Source: Stenotrophomonas bentonitica
Lineage (GTDB): Bacteria; Pseudomonadota; Gammaproteobacteria; Xanthomonadales; Xanthomonadaceae
Length of the DNA stretch: 64,000 nt
Direction of reading: 5' to 3'
Assembly (NCBI RefSeq): GCF_013185915.1
Contig: NZ_JAAZUH010000001.1
Span: 2,046,001-2,110,000, forward strand
Shown here: in pieces, positions 25,689-38,000 of the stretch
How positions within the stretch are numbered: the stretch's first letter is position 1
How the letters are laid out: every line of letters starts with the position of its first letter
Program-made: the position numbers and the translations under genes
Notes under the pieces: generated by a model
Seen by the model: only the letters and a program-made list of their open reading frames with translations
Database searches by the model: none
What the model was told of the DNA's origin: nothing

Positions 25689-26192
25689 CTAGTTCTCGTG
25701 GTTGGGAGGCCTGACCTGATCGGGCTCACCGACCGTCACGGTGCCAGATCCACCGCCGCCACTACCGCCACCGCCACCGCCCGACCCACTACCACCACCT
25801 GAGCCACCACCCGGATTGCCATTCCCGCTACCAATACCGCCCGGCGGCGGATCAATAGGCATCCTCTTGTCAGTTACGTAATCACCATTGAGATTCTGCA
25901 CGTAGGTCGCACAATGCGTCGCGTTGCAGATCATGTAGCTTGTACCCGTTGCATACATCCACATCGGAATCCAATCGTCGATGATTGCAAGATTCTTCTC
26001 CAGGAACTCCTGCGTTGCGGAATCTATGATTGGCGAACGCACTTCGCAATTGTTGTCGCAGACGATCGGCCCCCTATTGAACGCGTACAACAACGAGCAG
26101 GCCAACGCAGCGACGGCCAGCACTGCGATGGCCGCCACAAACTTCATGGCACTTGATCCATTGGTGTTAGTGAGTCGTGCAACATTCATCAT
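25689..26192 (-). CDS. Membrane-anchored protein with Gly/Ser-rich tail
   Basis: With ATG 26192 after an AGAGGA site the protein has 167 residues; a later ATG at 26147 (MKFVAAIAVL) is also possible. A hydrophobic segment (FVAAIAVLAVAALACSLLYAF) is followed by a region with four to five cysteines (CDNNCEV, MICNATHCATY). The tail of about 45 residues is almost entirely Gly and Ser, then a charged end. The disulfide-capable domain outside the membrane suggests a periplasmic or surface location. It overlaps the upstream lipoprotein gene by 26 bp. Composition is lower in GC than the surroundings. Family not recognised. Confidence 0.62.
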   Translation of the reverse strand: MMNVARLTNTNGSSAMKFVAAIAVLAVAALACSLLYAFNRGPIVCDNNCEVRSPIIDSATQEFLEKNLAIIDDWIPMWMYATGTSYMICNATHCATYVQNLNGDYVTDKRMPIDPPPGGIGSGNGNPGGGSGGGSGSGGGGGGSGGGGSGTVTVGEPDQVRPPNHEN

Positions 26193-27009
26193 AAATTTCC
26201 TCTGCCTTGACCTTTGATTCCCTGATCTGCTCAACACTCAATCTATCCCGAAGCCACTGCTGCCGATTGCTTGAGACGGTGCCCGGAGCAGCGCGCTCTG
26301 CCGCCAGGTAGTAGGCATAGCTGGTGGTGTTGTCCTGCTCCGTCATCACCCCGACCTGATGAGCGTTGCCGAGCCGCAGCAGTGCATCCATGCTTCCGCG
26401 ATCGGCAGCTGATTCCAGGTATTCCATCGCTTGACGCTTGTACTCGATCACTACGTCGGGATTCTTGAAGATCTCCTGGAGACCACCAAGCGCCTGCTCT
26501 GGATCGGCCACGAACACGAGCTGTGCGCCTAGATGACCTTGCTCGGCACCCCGTCTAAGCCAGTCCGACTTTGCCGCCAGGGACTCCACAGGAATATCCC
26601 GACATTCCTCTTCGCTTTTCGCATCCAGAGAAGAGCGCGCTCTTCTACTCAGGCCGATCAAGGGCATGCATTGTGAGATCTTCAGATAGATTTCGTAGGA
26701 CGCCTTGCCATCTCCTGCGCGCGCCAGCGGCTCCAATCCACGGATTGCAGAAGCAGCGTTGCCCTCTGGTGCTGAGCCGAAATCCTTCACATTGAAAGCG
26801 CGACCACCTAGAGGTGTTTTCACAATCCCGTATCGAGCCTCCGGGTCGACGGGCATGTTGTTCACCATGATGTCGGGGCTCTTACTGGCATCCGTCGATG
26901 CGCCGAACGGTGGCTGCCTCCGGTCCTTTGATGACTCAGCGGGCCTGTCGCTGGTTCCACACGCACCCAACAGCATTGCCAATGCAACTCCATGAGGCAC
27001 TTTGACCAT
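26167..27009 (-). CDS. Lipoprotein with Sel1-like repeat character
   Basis: The start is ATG 27009, eight bases after a GGAGG site, giving 280 residues. The signal peptide ends in a lipobox (LLGACG), so the protein should be lipid-anchored. The middle contains helices of Sel1 style (SYEIYLKISQCMP, YLESAADRGSMDALLRLGNA, SYAYYLAAERAAPG) with the alternating Ala/Gly pattern. It ends in DECCTTH. Sel1-type proteins are scaffolds; a specific role cannot be inferred. It is translated into the glycine-rich membrane protein, with overlap. The pair looks like an accessory two-gene cassette. Confidence 0.68.
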   Translation of the reverse strand: MVKVPHGVALAMLLGACGTSDRPAESSKDRRQPPFGASTDASKSPDIMVNNMPVDPEARYGIVKTPLGGRAFNVKDFGSAPEGNAASAIRGLEPLARAGDGKASYEIYLKISQCMPLIGLSRRARSSLDAKSEEECRDIPVESLAAKSDWLRRGAEQGHLGAQLVFVADPEQALGGLQEIFKNPDVVIEYKRQAMEYLESAADRGSMDALLRLGNAHQVGVMTEQDNTTSYAYYLAAERAAPGTVSSNRQQWLRDRLSVEQIRESKVKAEEIYDECCTTH

Positions 27010-27280
27010 CTGCTGGACCTCCATTCAATGTGTGTGTGATCTAAGTCGAGTCAGTCGGGGTCGCCATTGAGACCATTGATTCAACGCGTCAATCAATGAG
27101 TGCCTCCGCCGACTGTTTGCAGACTGTTGCGCGTCACCAACACCTCTCTGAATTTCACGTCGGTTACGTCGTAGGACAACCTTATGCGTTGCGTCACACC
27201 GAGAAAATCAGAGTATTTCAGTCCCTATCATCAGACTGTTCCAGCGTTGAACATCAGATGTTCCCCCACCGGGCGCATCA
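27010..27280. other. Intergenic region upstream of the lipoprotein operon
   Basis: About 270 bp, AT-richer than the neighbouring genes. It should contain the promoter of the lipoprotein pair on the minus strand. I see no gene, and I could not fix a promoter. Confidence 0.5.
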
Positions 27281-27310
27281 AAAAAAAACCCGCGCCGAAG
27301 CGCGGGTTCT
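27281..27310 (-). terminator. Intrinsic terminator of icd
   Basis: On the minus strand a perfect stem AACCCGCGC / GCGCGGGTT with a tetraloop is followed by a run of eight or nine T. It lies 32 bp past the icd stop. Confidence 0.92.
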
Positions 27311-27341
27311 CTATCGAACACCAGCAAGGTGGTATCGAGGG

Positions 27342-30219
<2,878 letters not shown>

Positions 30220-30285
30220 TGCGACCTGCCTCTCCTGGCGCTGGCGTTGGGTTCGAAGTTTCTCCCTGTACGCCGGAACCTTACA

Positions 30286-30315
30286 ATAAAAAAGACGCAG
30301 CCTCGCGGCTGCGTC
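30286..30315 (-). terminator. Intrinsic terminator of the lipoprotein gene at 30352
   Basis: Perfect stem GACGCAGCC / GGCTGCGTC with a 4-nt loop followed on the minus strand by six T, 37 bp past the stop. Confidence 0.9.
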
Positions 30316-30351
30316 CATCGTGAGCCCGTGCCGGGAGAGAGTCGGCGGGAC

Positions 30352-30849
30352 TTACTTGACCTCGAACTCCTGCGGCGTTCCAGCCGCCTTGCCATCTACC
30401 ATGACTTCCGCGCGGTACTTGCCCGTCGGCCAGCCATTGGCATTCGTGAAGCTGATGTTGGTGGTCTCGGCACCGGTGGTGTTCAGTGCCTGGCTCTGTT
30501 CGCCTGCCACCTGGCCGTCCTGGTAGGTCAACTTGGCGCCGACATTGGCGTTGTTGGCGGTACCGTCGGTGCGGATCGAGACGATGATGATGTCCTTCGG
30601 CCCGAACAGCGCGGTCGGTGCAACCGACTTGTCGGCGGCGGCGGTCTTGCCGACGCTTACAGCGGAGACGTTCACCGGAGCAGCAGCGGTCATCGGCTGC
30701 GGCGCGGCCGGTTCGGCCGGTGCAGTCGCAACCGGAGCGGCCGGCTGCGCGTTGTTGTCGGCGGTGTCTTCCTTCTTCTTGCAGCCGGCTAGCGCAACGG
30801 TGGCCAGCAGGGCGGCAAGAGCGGCGGTACTGATGGACGTCTTCTTCAT
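30352..30849 (-). CDS. Lipoprotein of unknown function
   Basis: A 165-residue protein from ATG 30849 after a strong GGGAGGAA site. The signal peptide ends in a lipobox (VALAGC), followed by KKKEDT, a charged start typical of outer-membrane lipoproteins. An Ala/Pro/Thr-rich linker leads to a compact domain of about 95 residues (PKDIIIVSIRTDGTANNA to GKYRAEVMVDGKAAGTPQEFEVK), which reads like an immunoglobulin-type beta sandwich. Function not recognised. It lies 43 bp after the LysM gene and may be co-transcribed with it. Confidence 0.75.
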   Translation of the reverse strand: MKKTSISTAALAALLATVALAGCKKKEDTADNNAQPAAPVATAPAEPAAPQPMTAAAPVNVSAVSVGKTAAADKSVAPTALFGPKDIIIVSIRTDGTANNANVGAKLTYQDGQVAGEQSQALNTTGAETTNISFTNANGWPTGKYRAEVMVDGKAAGTPQEFEVK

Positions 30850-30892
30850 GGAATTCCTCCCTGGGAATGAGTGGCGTGCAGTTCGAGTGGGA

Positions 30893-31189
30893 TCAGGATT
30901 TCGCCGGGATCTTCAGGACCTGGCCGGGCTGGATCTTGTCCGGGTCGTCCAGAAGGTCCCTGTTCGCCTCGAAAATACGGTTCCAGGCGTTGGCATCGCC
31001 CAGCTCGTTCTTGGCGATCTTCGACAGCGAGTCGCCCTTCTGTACGGTGTAGGTACTGCCCCCCACCTTTTCGGCCGTGGTATCGACCGAAGCGGTCACG
31101 CCGGAGAAATCGGCCTTTTCCACTTTTTGTGCCGTGGTATCGACGCTGGCTTTGACACCGGAGAAATCGGCTTTCTTGTCGGTACTCAT
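30893..31189 (-). CDS. LysM domain protein with tandem 19-residue repeat
   Basis: From ATG 31189 with an AAGGAG site, 98 residues. The C-terminal half is a LysM domain (YTVQKGDSLSKIAKNELG to KIQPGQVLKIP), a peptidoglycan-binding fold. The N-terminal half consists of two near-identical copies of KADFSGVxASVDTTAxKV. No signal peptide or lipobox is visible, as in the E. coli LysM protein Kbp (YgaU), which binds potassium; a BON domain is missing here. The role is therefore uncertain. It is divergent from queF. Confidence 0.82.
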   Translation of the reverse strand: MSTDKKADFSGVKASVDTTAQKVEKADFSGVTASVDTTAEKVGGSTYTVQKGDSLSKIAKNELGDANAWNRIFEANRDLLDDPDKIQPGQVLKIPAKS

Positions 31190-31331
31190 CCACGCGCTCC
31201 TTTCTGGATATGACAACCTGGATCGCACGGTGTCACAGGCCTTGTTAATGGGGCATGGCGCGGACGTGAAGGATTCGGGTGCTTTTCTGAACAGGGCCCG
31301 GGGCGGCGGCCGGCCACGCTAAAATGGCCCC

Positions 31332-32150
31332 ATGAATACCCCCCAGGACTCCAGCCTCGGTCGCGAGGTTGCTTACCCCTCCCAGTACGATCCCGCCCTG
31401 CTCTTCCCGATCCCCCGCCGCGCCGCGCGCGAAGAGATCGGGGTGGAGGAGGCCAACCTGCCGTTCGTCGGCCACGACCGCTGGCAGGCCTATGAGCTGA
31501 GCTGGCTGGACCGGCGCGGCAAGCCGCGGGTGGCAGTGGCCACGGTCAGCGTGCCGTGCACCTCGCCGAACCTGATCGAATCCAAGTCGTTCAAGCTTTA
31601 CTTGAACTCACTCAACAGCACCCGCTTCGATGACGACGAGCAGGCCCGCCAGCGCATTGCCGGCGACCTGTCGGCCTGTGCCGGGGCGGTGGTGAACGTG
31701 GTGTTCGGGGTGCCGCCGCTGGTGGACGGCGCCGAGGGCGAGTCGCTGGACGATCTGGACGTGGCGATCGAACGGTATGGCCCGCCCGCGCCGGAGTACC
31801 TGTCGGCCAATGCCGGCCAGGTGGTGACCGAGACCCTGAGCTCGGCCCTGCTCAAGTCCAACTGCCCGGTCACCGGGCAGCCGGACTGGGCCAGCGTGAG
31901 CGTGCGCTACCGCGGTCCGCGCATCGACCGCGAAGGCCTGCTGCGCTACCTGGTGAGCTACCGCGAACACGCCGAATTCCACGAGCAGTGCGTGGAACGG
32001 ATCTTCAACGAGATCACCCAGCGCTGCCAGCCGGAATGGCTGGAAGTGGAAGCGCGTTACACCCGCCGCGGCGGGCTGGACATCAACCCGTGGCGGGCCA
32101 GCGCCGGCATTGAAGCGCCGGCGCGGACCGTGCGGGAAATCCGTCAGTAA
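31332..32150 (+). CDS. queF: NADPH-dependent 7-cyano-7-deazaguanine reductase
   Basis: A 272-residue type II QueF, the longer two-domain form. The QueF motif reads [13 protein letters not shown] around residue 90, and the catalytic cysteine lies in [13 protein letters not shown] in the second half. It reduces preQ0 to preQ1 in queuosine synthesis for tRNA. The TAA stop is followed directly by the stop of the convergent M20 gene, with no base between them. Confidence 0.96.
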   Translation: MNTPQDSSLGREVAYPSQYDPALLFPIPRRAAREEIGVEEANLPFVGHDRWQAYELSWLDRRGKPRVAVATVSVPCTSPNLIESKSFKLYLNSLNSTRFDDDEQARQRIAGDLSACAGAVVNVVFGVPPLVDGAEGESLDDLDVAIERYGPPAPEYLSANAGQVVTETLSSALLKSNCPVTGQPDWASVSVRYRGPRIDREGLLRYLVSYREHAEFHEQCVERIFNEITQRCQPEWLEVEARYTRRGGLDINPWRASAGIEAPARTVREIRQ

Positions 32151-33464
32151 TCAGGTCGCGGGCGCGTTGAGGAAGTCCAACGACACCTGCAACAGCGCCC
32201 GCAACCCGACATCCAGCGCCTTCTCGTCCAGCAGGAACTTCGGCGAATGGTTGGCCGGGGCGGTGGCCGGGTCGATGCCTTCGCTGGTGGCGCCGACGAA
32301 GAAGAACATGCCCGGCACCTGCTGGGCGTACAGCGAGAAGTCTTCGGCGCCCATCTGCAGCGGCGGTTCGTAGACGTTGGCTTCGCCGACCACGGCCTGC
32401 AGGCTGGGCAGCATGCGCGCGGTCAGTGCCGGGTCGTTGACCGTGGCCGGGTTGCCTTCGGCCTCGTAGATCTCGGTCTGCGCCTTGGCACCATGCGCGG
32501 CGGCGGTGTGCTCGGCCACGTTGCGCAGGTCCGCGAAGATCTGCTGGCGCATGCCCTCGTCGAAGGTACGGATGGTGCCCACCATCTCCACTTCATCGGG
32601 AATGATGTTGTAGCGGATGCCCCCCTTGATCGCGCCGAAGGACACCACGGCCGGCTGCTTGGAAATGTTGGAACGACGGCTGACGATGGTCTGCGCGGTG
32701 CCGACCAGGTCGGCGGTGGCCACGATCGGGTCGACCCCGTTCCACGGTGCCGAACCATGGGTCTGGCGGCCGATCACCTTGATCCCGAAGCGGTCCGAAG
32801 CAGCCATCAGCGGGCCGCTCCGGACCGCGATCTGCCCGGCCTGGACGCTGGAGAACACATGCAGGCCGAACACCGCATCCGGCTTGAAGTCGGCGAAAAG
32901 GCCTTCCTTGAGCATCAGCGAGGCGCCGCCTTCTTCCGGTGCCGGCGCGCCTTCCTCGGAGGGCTGGAAGATCAGCATCACTTCGCCGGGCAGGTTCGCC
33001 TTCATCTTGACCAGTGCGTCGGCCACGCCGAGCAGGGTGGCGGTGTGCGCGTCGTGGCCGCAGGCGTGCATCACCCCGACCGGCTCGCCGCGGTAGGTGC
33101 TGGTGGCCTTGGAGGCGAACGGCAGCCCGGTCTGTTCTGTCACCGGCAGCGCGTCCATGTCGGCCCGCAGGGCGATGCGCGGGCCGGGCTTGCCGCCCTT
33201 GATGATCGCGACCACGCCGTGGTGGGCGATTCCGGTCTTCGGCTTCAGGCCCATCGCACGCAGCTGCTCGGCGACCTTGGCGGCGGTGCGCTCTTCGCGG
33301 TTGGACAGTTCCGGGTGCTGGTGGAAGTCACGGCGCCATTCCACCACCTGGGCCTGCAGGCGGGCGGCGGCGGCGGTGACTTCCGGGCGCTCGGCCGGGG
33401 CGGCGGCGGCCAGCGCGGGCGAGGCGAGCAGCAGGGCGGACAGCAACAGCGACAGACGGGGCAT
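32151..33464 (-). CDS. M20 family metallo-amidohydrolase, exported
   Basis: From ATG 33464 (MPRLSLLLSALLLASPALA), 437 residues with a signal peptide. Metal-binding blocks of the M20D group are present: RADMDALPV, MHACGHDAHT and the Glu pair in FQPSEEGAP. The family hydrolyses N-acyl or N-aminobenzoyl amino acids and is related to hippurate and IAA-amide hydrolases; export to the periplasm is a feature of the Xanthomonadaceae members. The exact substrate is open. It is transcribed convergently to queF and divergently from the RND operon. Confidence 0.9.
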   Translation of the reverse strand: MPRLSLLLSALLLASPALAAAAPAERPEVTAAAARLQAQVVEWRRDFHQHPELSNREERTAAKVAEQLRAMGLKPKTGIAHHGVVAIIKGGKPGPRIALRADMDALPVTEQTGLPFASKATSTYRGEPVGVMHACGHDAHTATLLGVADALVKMKANLPGEVMLIFQPSEEGAPAPEEGGASLMLKEGLFADFKPDAVFGLHVFSSVQAGQIAVRSGPLMAASDRFGIKVIGRQTHGSAPWNGVDPIVATADLVGTAQTIVSRRSNISKQPAVVSFGAIKGGIRYNIIPDEVEMVGTIRTFDEGMRQQIFADLRNVAEHTAAAHGAKAQTEIYEAEGNPATVNDPALTARMLPSLQAVVGEANVYEPPLQMGAEDFSLYAQQVPGMFFFVGATSEGIDPATAPANHSPKFLLDEKALDVGLRALLQVSLDFLNAPAT

Positions 33465-33528
33465 GCAGGTCTCCACGAAGGCAATCAAGGTGATGAACCT
33501 GAATGTAGGGCATCCGGATGGGTTCGGA

Positions 33529-33548
33529 AAGCCGACTGGGGTCGGCTT
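33529..33548. repeat. Stem-loop in the divergent region before the RND operon
   Basis: AAGCCGAC and GTCGGCTT with a 4-base loop, perfect 8-bp stem. A C-run/G-run pair (33551-33590) follows that could fold as a second hairpin. The region 33465-33701 otherwise shows no gene. Confidence 0.5.
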
Positions 33549-33701
33549 CTACCCCCAAGATCCCCGCATCTGGGGAACCTCGGGGGGCTGCGCGGGTCTG
33601 ACCGCCCGTCCCATCCGTCATGCATTCAGGGTCACGCCGGGCGGGTATCCTGCGTACCTGCCAACCGGGCCCCGCCCCTCGCCTGCCTCAGGAGTTTTTG
33701 A

Positions 33702-34946
33702 ATGTCGCGTTTCTGGAAGATCGTGCTGCTGGTGATCGCAGTGCTGGTGGTCGGGCTGGTCGGCATGCGCATGCTCGGCGGCGGCAAGGCGAAAGACGCC
33801 AAGGGCGGCCCGCAGGCCGAGGCCGGTAAGGACGGCGAGCGCGACAACGGCCCGGTGCCGGTGACCGTGATCGACGCCGCCCGCCAGGACGTGCCGGTGT
33901 ATGCCAGCGCGCTGGGCACGGTAAGCGCGATGAACACCGTGACCGTCAGCCCGCAGGTCGGCGGCCAGCTGCTCAGCATCAACTTCAAGGAAGGCCAGGA
34001 AGTGAAGCAGGGCGACCTGCTGGCGCAGATCGACCCGCGCACCCTGCAGGCCAGCTATGACGAAGCCGCCGCTGCCAAGAAGCAGAACCAGGCGCAGCTG
34101 GCCACGGCCCGCTCCAACTTCCAGCGCTCCAATTCGCCCGAGTACCGCCAGTACGTTGCCAAGACCGACCTGGACACCCAGCGCAACCAGGTGGCCCAGT
34201 ACGAAAGCGCGGTCGCCGCCAATGAAGCGAGCATGCGCGCGGCCCAGGTGCAGCTGCAGTACACCCGCGTCACCGCGCCGATCTCCGGCATCGCCGGCAT
34301 CCGTGCGGTCGACGCCGGCAACGTGGTCAGCGCCGGTACCGCGATTGTCACGCTGACCCAGGTCCACCCGATCCACGTGGTGTTCAACCTGCCCGAGCGC
34401 CAGCTGCCGGAAGTGCGCCAGGCGCAGCAGGCCGGCCCAGTGACCATCGCCGCGCTCGATCGCAACGACGCCCACGTGCTCACCGACGGCGGCACCCTGG
34501 ACGTGGTGGACAACCAGATCAGCAGCGACAGCGGCACCTTCCGTGCCCGCGCCCTGTTCGACAACAAGGACAACAGCCTGTGGCCGGGCCAGTTCGTCAA
34601 CGTGCGCATGCAGCTGCGCACGATTGCCGGTGGCGTGGTCATTCCCACCCAGGCGGTGATGCGCGGCCCGGACGGCGAGTACGTCTACATCGTCAAGCCG
34701 GACAACACCGTGGCCATGCAGACCGTGAAGAGCGGCGTGGAAGTGGGCGACAGCCACGTGCAGGTCACCGAAGGCCTGAAGGGCGGCGAGCGCGTGGTCA
34801 GCGAAGGCCAGTTCCGGCTCAAGCCGGGCAGCAAGGTCACCGCGCTGAAGCCGGGCGAAACCCCGGCCGCCCCGACCGAGGCCGAACTCAAGGCCGCCGC
34901 GCAGAAGCAAGGCGGCGGTGGTCGCCGTGGCGGCGGCCCGCGCTGA
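33702..34946 (+). CDS. mdtA: RND efflux periplasmic adaptor, MdtA-like
   Basis: A 414-residue membrane-fusion protein from ATG 33702 after a CAGGAG site. An N-terminal anchor (IVLLVIAVLVVGLVGM) is followed by the barrel-sandwich hybrid (GTVSAMNTVTVSPQVGGQLL), an alpha-hairpin and the beta-barrel domains. The C-terminal tail is Gly/Arg-rich. It heads an operon with two RND pumps, the mdtABC arrangement; the S. maltophilia counterpart is smeIJK. No outer-membrane channel gene follows, so TolC-type partners must be encoded elsewhere. Confidence 0.9.
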   Translation: MSRFWKIVLLVIAVLVVGLVGMRMLGGGKAKDAKGGPQAEAGKDGERDNGPVPVTVIDAARQDVPVYASALGTVSAMNTVTVSPQVGGQLLSINFKEGQEVKQGDLLAQIDPRTLQASYDEAAAAKKQNQAQLATARSNFQRSNSPEYRQYVAKTDLDTQRNQVAQYESAVAANEASMRAAQVQLQYTRVTAPISGIAGIRAVDAGNVVSAGTAIVTLTQVHPIHVVFNLPERQLPEVRQAQQAGPVTIAALDRNDAHVLTDGGTLDVVDNQISSDSGTFRARALFDNKDNSLWPGQFVNVRMQLRTIAGGVVIPTQAVMRGPDGEYVYIVKPDNTVAMQTVKSGVEVGDSHVQVTEGLKGGERVVSEGQFRLKPGSKVTALKPGETPAAPTEAELKAAAQKQGGGGRRGGGPR

Positions 34947-34966
34947 CCGCGCGCCCCGTGTCCGCG

Positions 34967-34988
34967 ACGCCGGCCGGCTGGCCGGCGT
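34967..34988 (+). repeat. Perfect 9-bp stem-loop between adaptor and first pump gene
   Basis: ACGCCGGCC / GGCCGGCGT with a GGCT loop, 45 bp before the pump start and without a T-run. Such hairpins can stabilise the upstream message or lower downstream expression. Confidence 0.6.
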
Positions 34989-35032
34989 TCGTGTCCTGCA
35001 TCGCCGTTTGACGTAACAGCAAGGATCCGCCC

Positions 35033-38000
35033 GTGGGCTTTTCGACGATCTTCATCCGCCGCCCCATCGCCACCTCGCTGCTGATGGCGGGCCTGCTGCT
35101 GCTCGGCATCCTGGGGTATCGCCAGTTGCCGGTGTCGGCGCTGCCGGAGATCGACGCGCCCAGCCTGGTGGTCACCACCCAGTATCCCGGTGCCAACGCC
35201 ACCACCATGGCCTCGCTGGTGACCACGCCGCTGGAGCGCCAGTTCGGGCAGATCTCCGGGCTGGAGCTGATGACCTCCGATTCCTCGGCGGGGTTGTCCA
35301 CGATCATCCTGCAGTTCTCGATGGACCGCGACATCGACATCGCCGCGCAGGACGTGCAGGCGGCAATCCGCCAGGCCACCCTGCCCTCGTCGCTGCCCTA
35401 CCAGCCGGTCTACAACCGGGTGAACCCGGCCGACGCGGCGATCATCACCCTCAAGCTCACCTCCGACACGCGCCCGCTGCGCGACGTGAACAACTACGCC
35501 GACTCGATCCTGGCCCAGCGCCTCTCGCAGGTGCAGGGCGTGGGCCTGGTCTCGATTGCCGGCAACGTGCGCCCGGCCGTGCGCATCCAGGTCAACCCGG
35601 CGCAGCTCTCGAACATGGGCCTGACCCTGGAAGACCTGCGCAGCGCGCTGACCCAGGCCAACGTCAACGCGCCCAAGGGCTCGCTCAACGGCAAGACGCA
35701 GTCCTACAGCATCGGCACCAACGACCAGCTGACCAGCGCCGCCGAGTACCGCGAGACCATCATCAGCTACAAGAACGGCGCACCGGTGCGGCTGTCGGAC
35801 GTGGCCCAGGTGATCGACGGGGTCGAGAACGACCAGCTCGCCGCCTGGGCCGATGGCAAGCCGGCGGTGCTGCTGGAGATCCGCCGCCAGCCGGGTGCCA
35901 ACATCGTGCAGACCGTGGAGCGCATCCGTGCGCTGATGCCGCAGCTGCAGAACGTGCTGCCGGCCGACGTGCACCTGGAGGTGTTCTCCGACCGCACTGA
36001 AACCATCCGCGCCTCGGTGCATGAAGTGCAGTTCACCCTGATCCTCACCATCGGCCTGGTGGTGGCGGTGATCTTCGTGTTCCTGCGCCGGCTGTGGGCG
36101 ACCATCATTCCCTCGGTGGCGGTGCCGTTGTCGCTGGCCGGTACGTTCGGGGTGATGGCATTCGCCGGCATGTCGCTGGACAACCTCTCGCTGATGGCGC
36201 TGGTGGTGGCCACCGGCTTCGTGGTCGACGATGCGATCGTGATGATCGAGAACATCGTGCGCTACATCGAGCAGGGCAAGAGTGGCCCGGAAGCGGCCGA
36301 GATCGGCGCACGCCAGATCGGCTTCACCGTGCTGTCGCTGACGGTCTCGCTGGTGGCGGTGTTCCTGCCGCTGCTGCTGATGCCGGGCGTGACCGGGCGC
36401 TTGTTCCACGAGTTTGCGTGGGTGCTGAGCATCGCGGTGGTGCTGTCGATGCTGATCTCGCTGACCCTCACCCCGATGATGTGCGCCTACCTGCTCAAGC
36501 CCGACGCGCTGCCCGAAGGCGAAGACGCGCACGAGCGGGCCAACGCGGCCGGCAAGCAGACCGTGTGGAGCCGCACCGTGGGGCTGTACGAGCAGAGCCT
36601 GGACTGGGTGCTGGAACACCAGCGCCTGACCCTGGCGGTGGCGGCCGGCGCGCTGGTGCTGACCGTGGTGCTGTACATCGTGATCCCCAAGGGACTGCTG
36701 CCCGAGCAGGACACCGGGCTGATCACCGGCGTGGTCCAGGCCGACCAGAACATCGCCTTCCCGCAGATGGAACAGCGCACCCAGGCAGTGGCCGAAGCGC
36801 TGCGCAAGGACCCAGCCGTGACCGGCGTGGCCGCCTTCATCGGCGCCGGCAGCATGAATCCCACCCTCAACCAGGGCCAGCTGTCGATCGTGCTCAAGGA
36901 ACGCAGCGACCGCGACGGCCTGGACGACATCCTGCCGCGCCTGCAGCAGGCGGTGGCCGGCATTCCGGGCGTGGCGCTGTACCTCAAGCCGGTGCAGGAC
37001 GTGACCCTGGATACCCGCGTGGCTGCCACCGAGTACCAGTACTCGCTGTCGGACGTGGACAGCGCGCAGGTCGCGCTGCAGGCCACGCGCCTGACCGAGG
37101 CGCTGCGCCAGCGCCCGGAACTGGCCGACGTGGACAACAACCTGTCCAACCAGGGACGCGCCCTTGAGCTGACCATCGACCGCGACAAGGCCAGCGTGCT
37201 GGGCGTGCCGATGCAGACCATCGACGACACCCTGTACGACGCGTTCGGCCAGCGCCAGATCTCGACCATCTTCACCGAGCTCAACCAGTACCGCGTGGTG
37301 CTGGAAGTGGCGCCCGAGTTCCGCACCAGCACCGCGCTGATGAACCAGCTCGCCGTCGCCTCCAACGGCGCCGGCGCGCTGACCGGCAGCAACGCCACCA
37401 ACTTCGGCCAGGTCACCTCGTCCAACTCGTCCACCGCCACCGGCATCGGCGCGCAGAACACCGGCATTCCGGTCGGTGCGGGCAACATCATCCCGCTGGC
37501 GGCGCTGGCCGAAGGCAAGGTCACCAGCACGCCGCTGGTGGTCAGTCACCAGCAGCAGCTGCCGGCGGTGACGGTGTCGTTCAACATCGCGCCGGGCTAC
37601 TCGCTGTCCGACGCGGTCAAGGCGATCGAAGAGACCAAGGCCAGCCTGGACATGCCGTCGCAGGTGCATGCGCAGTTCATCGGCAAGGCCGCCGAATTCA
37701 CCGGCAGCCAGACCGACGTGGTGTGGCTGCTGCTGGCGTCGCTGGTGGTGATCTACATCGTGCTCGGCGTGCTGTACGAAAGCTACATCCACCCGATCAC
37801 GATCATCTCCACCCTGCCGCCGGCCGGCGTAGGTGCACTGCTGGCGCTGATGGTGTGCGGGCTGAGCCTGTCGGTGGACGGCATCGTCGGCATCGTGCTG
37901 CTGATCGGCATCGTCAAGAAGAACGGCATCATGATGGTGGACTTCGCCATCGAGGCACGCCGTGCCGGCGCCAACGCGCACGAAGCGATCCGCCGCGCCT

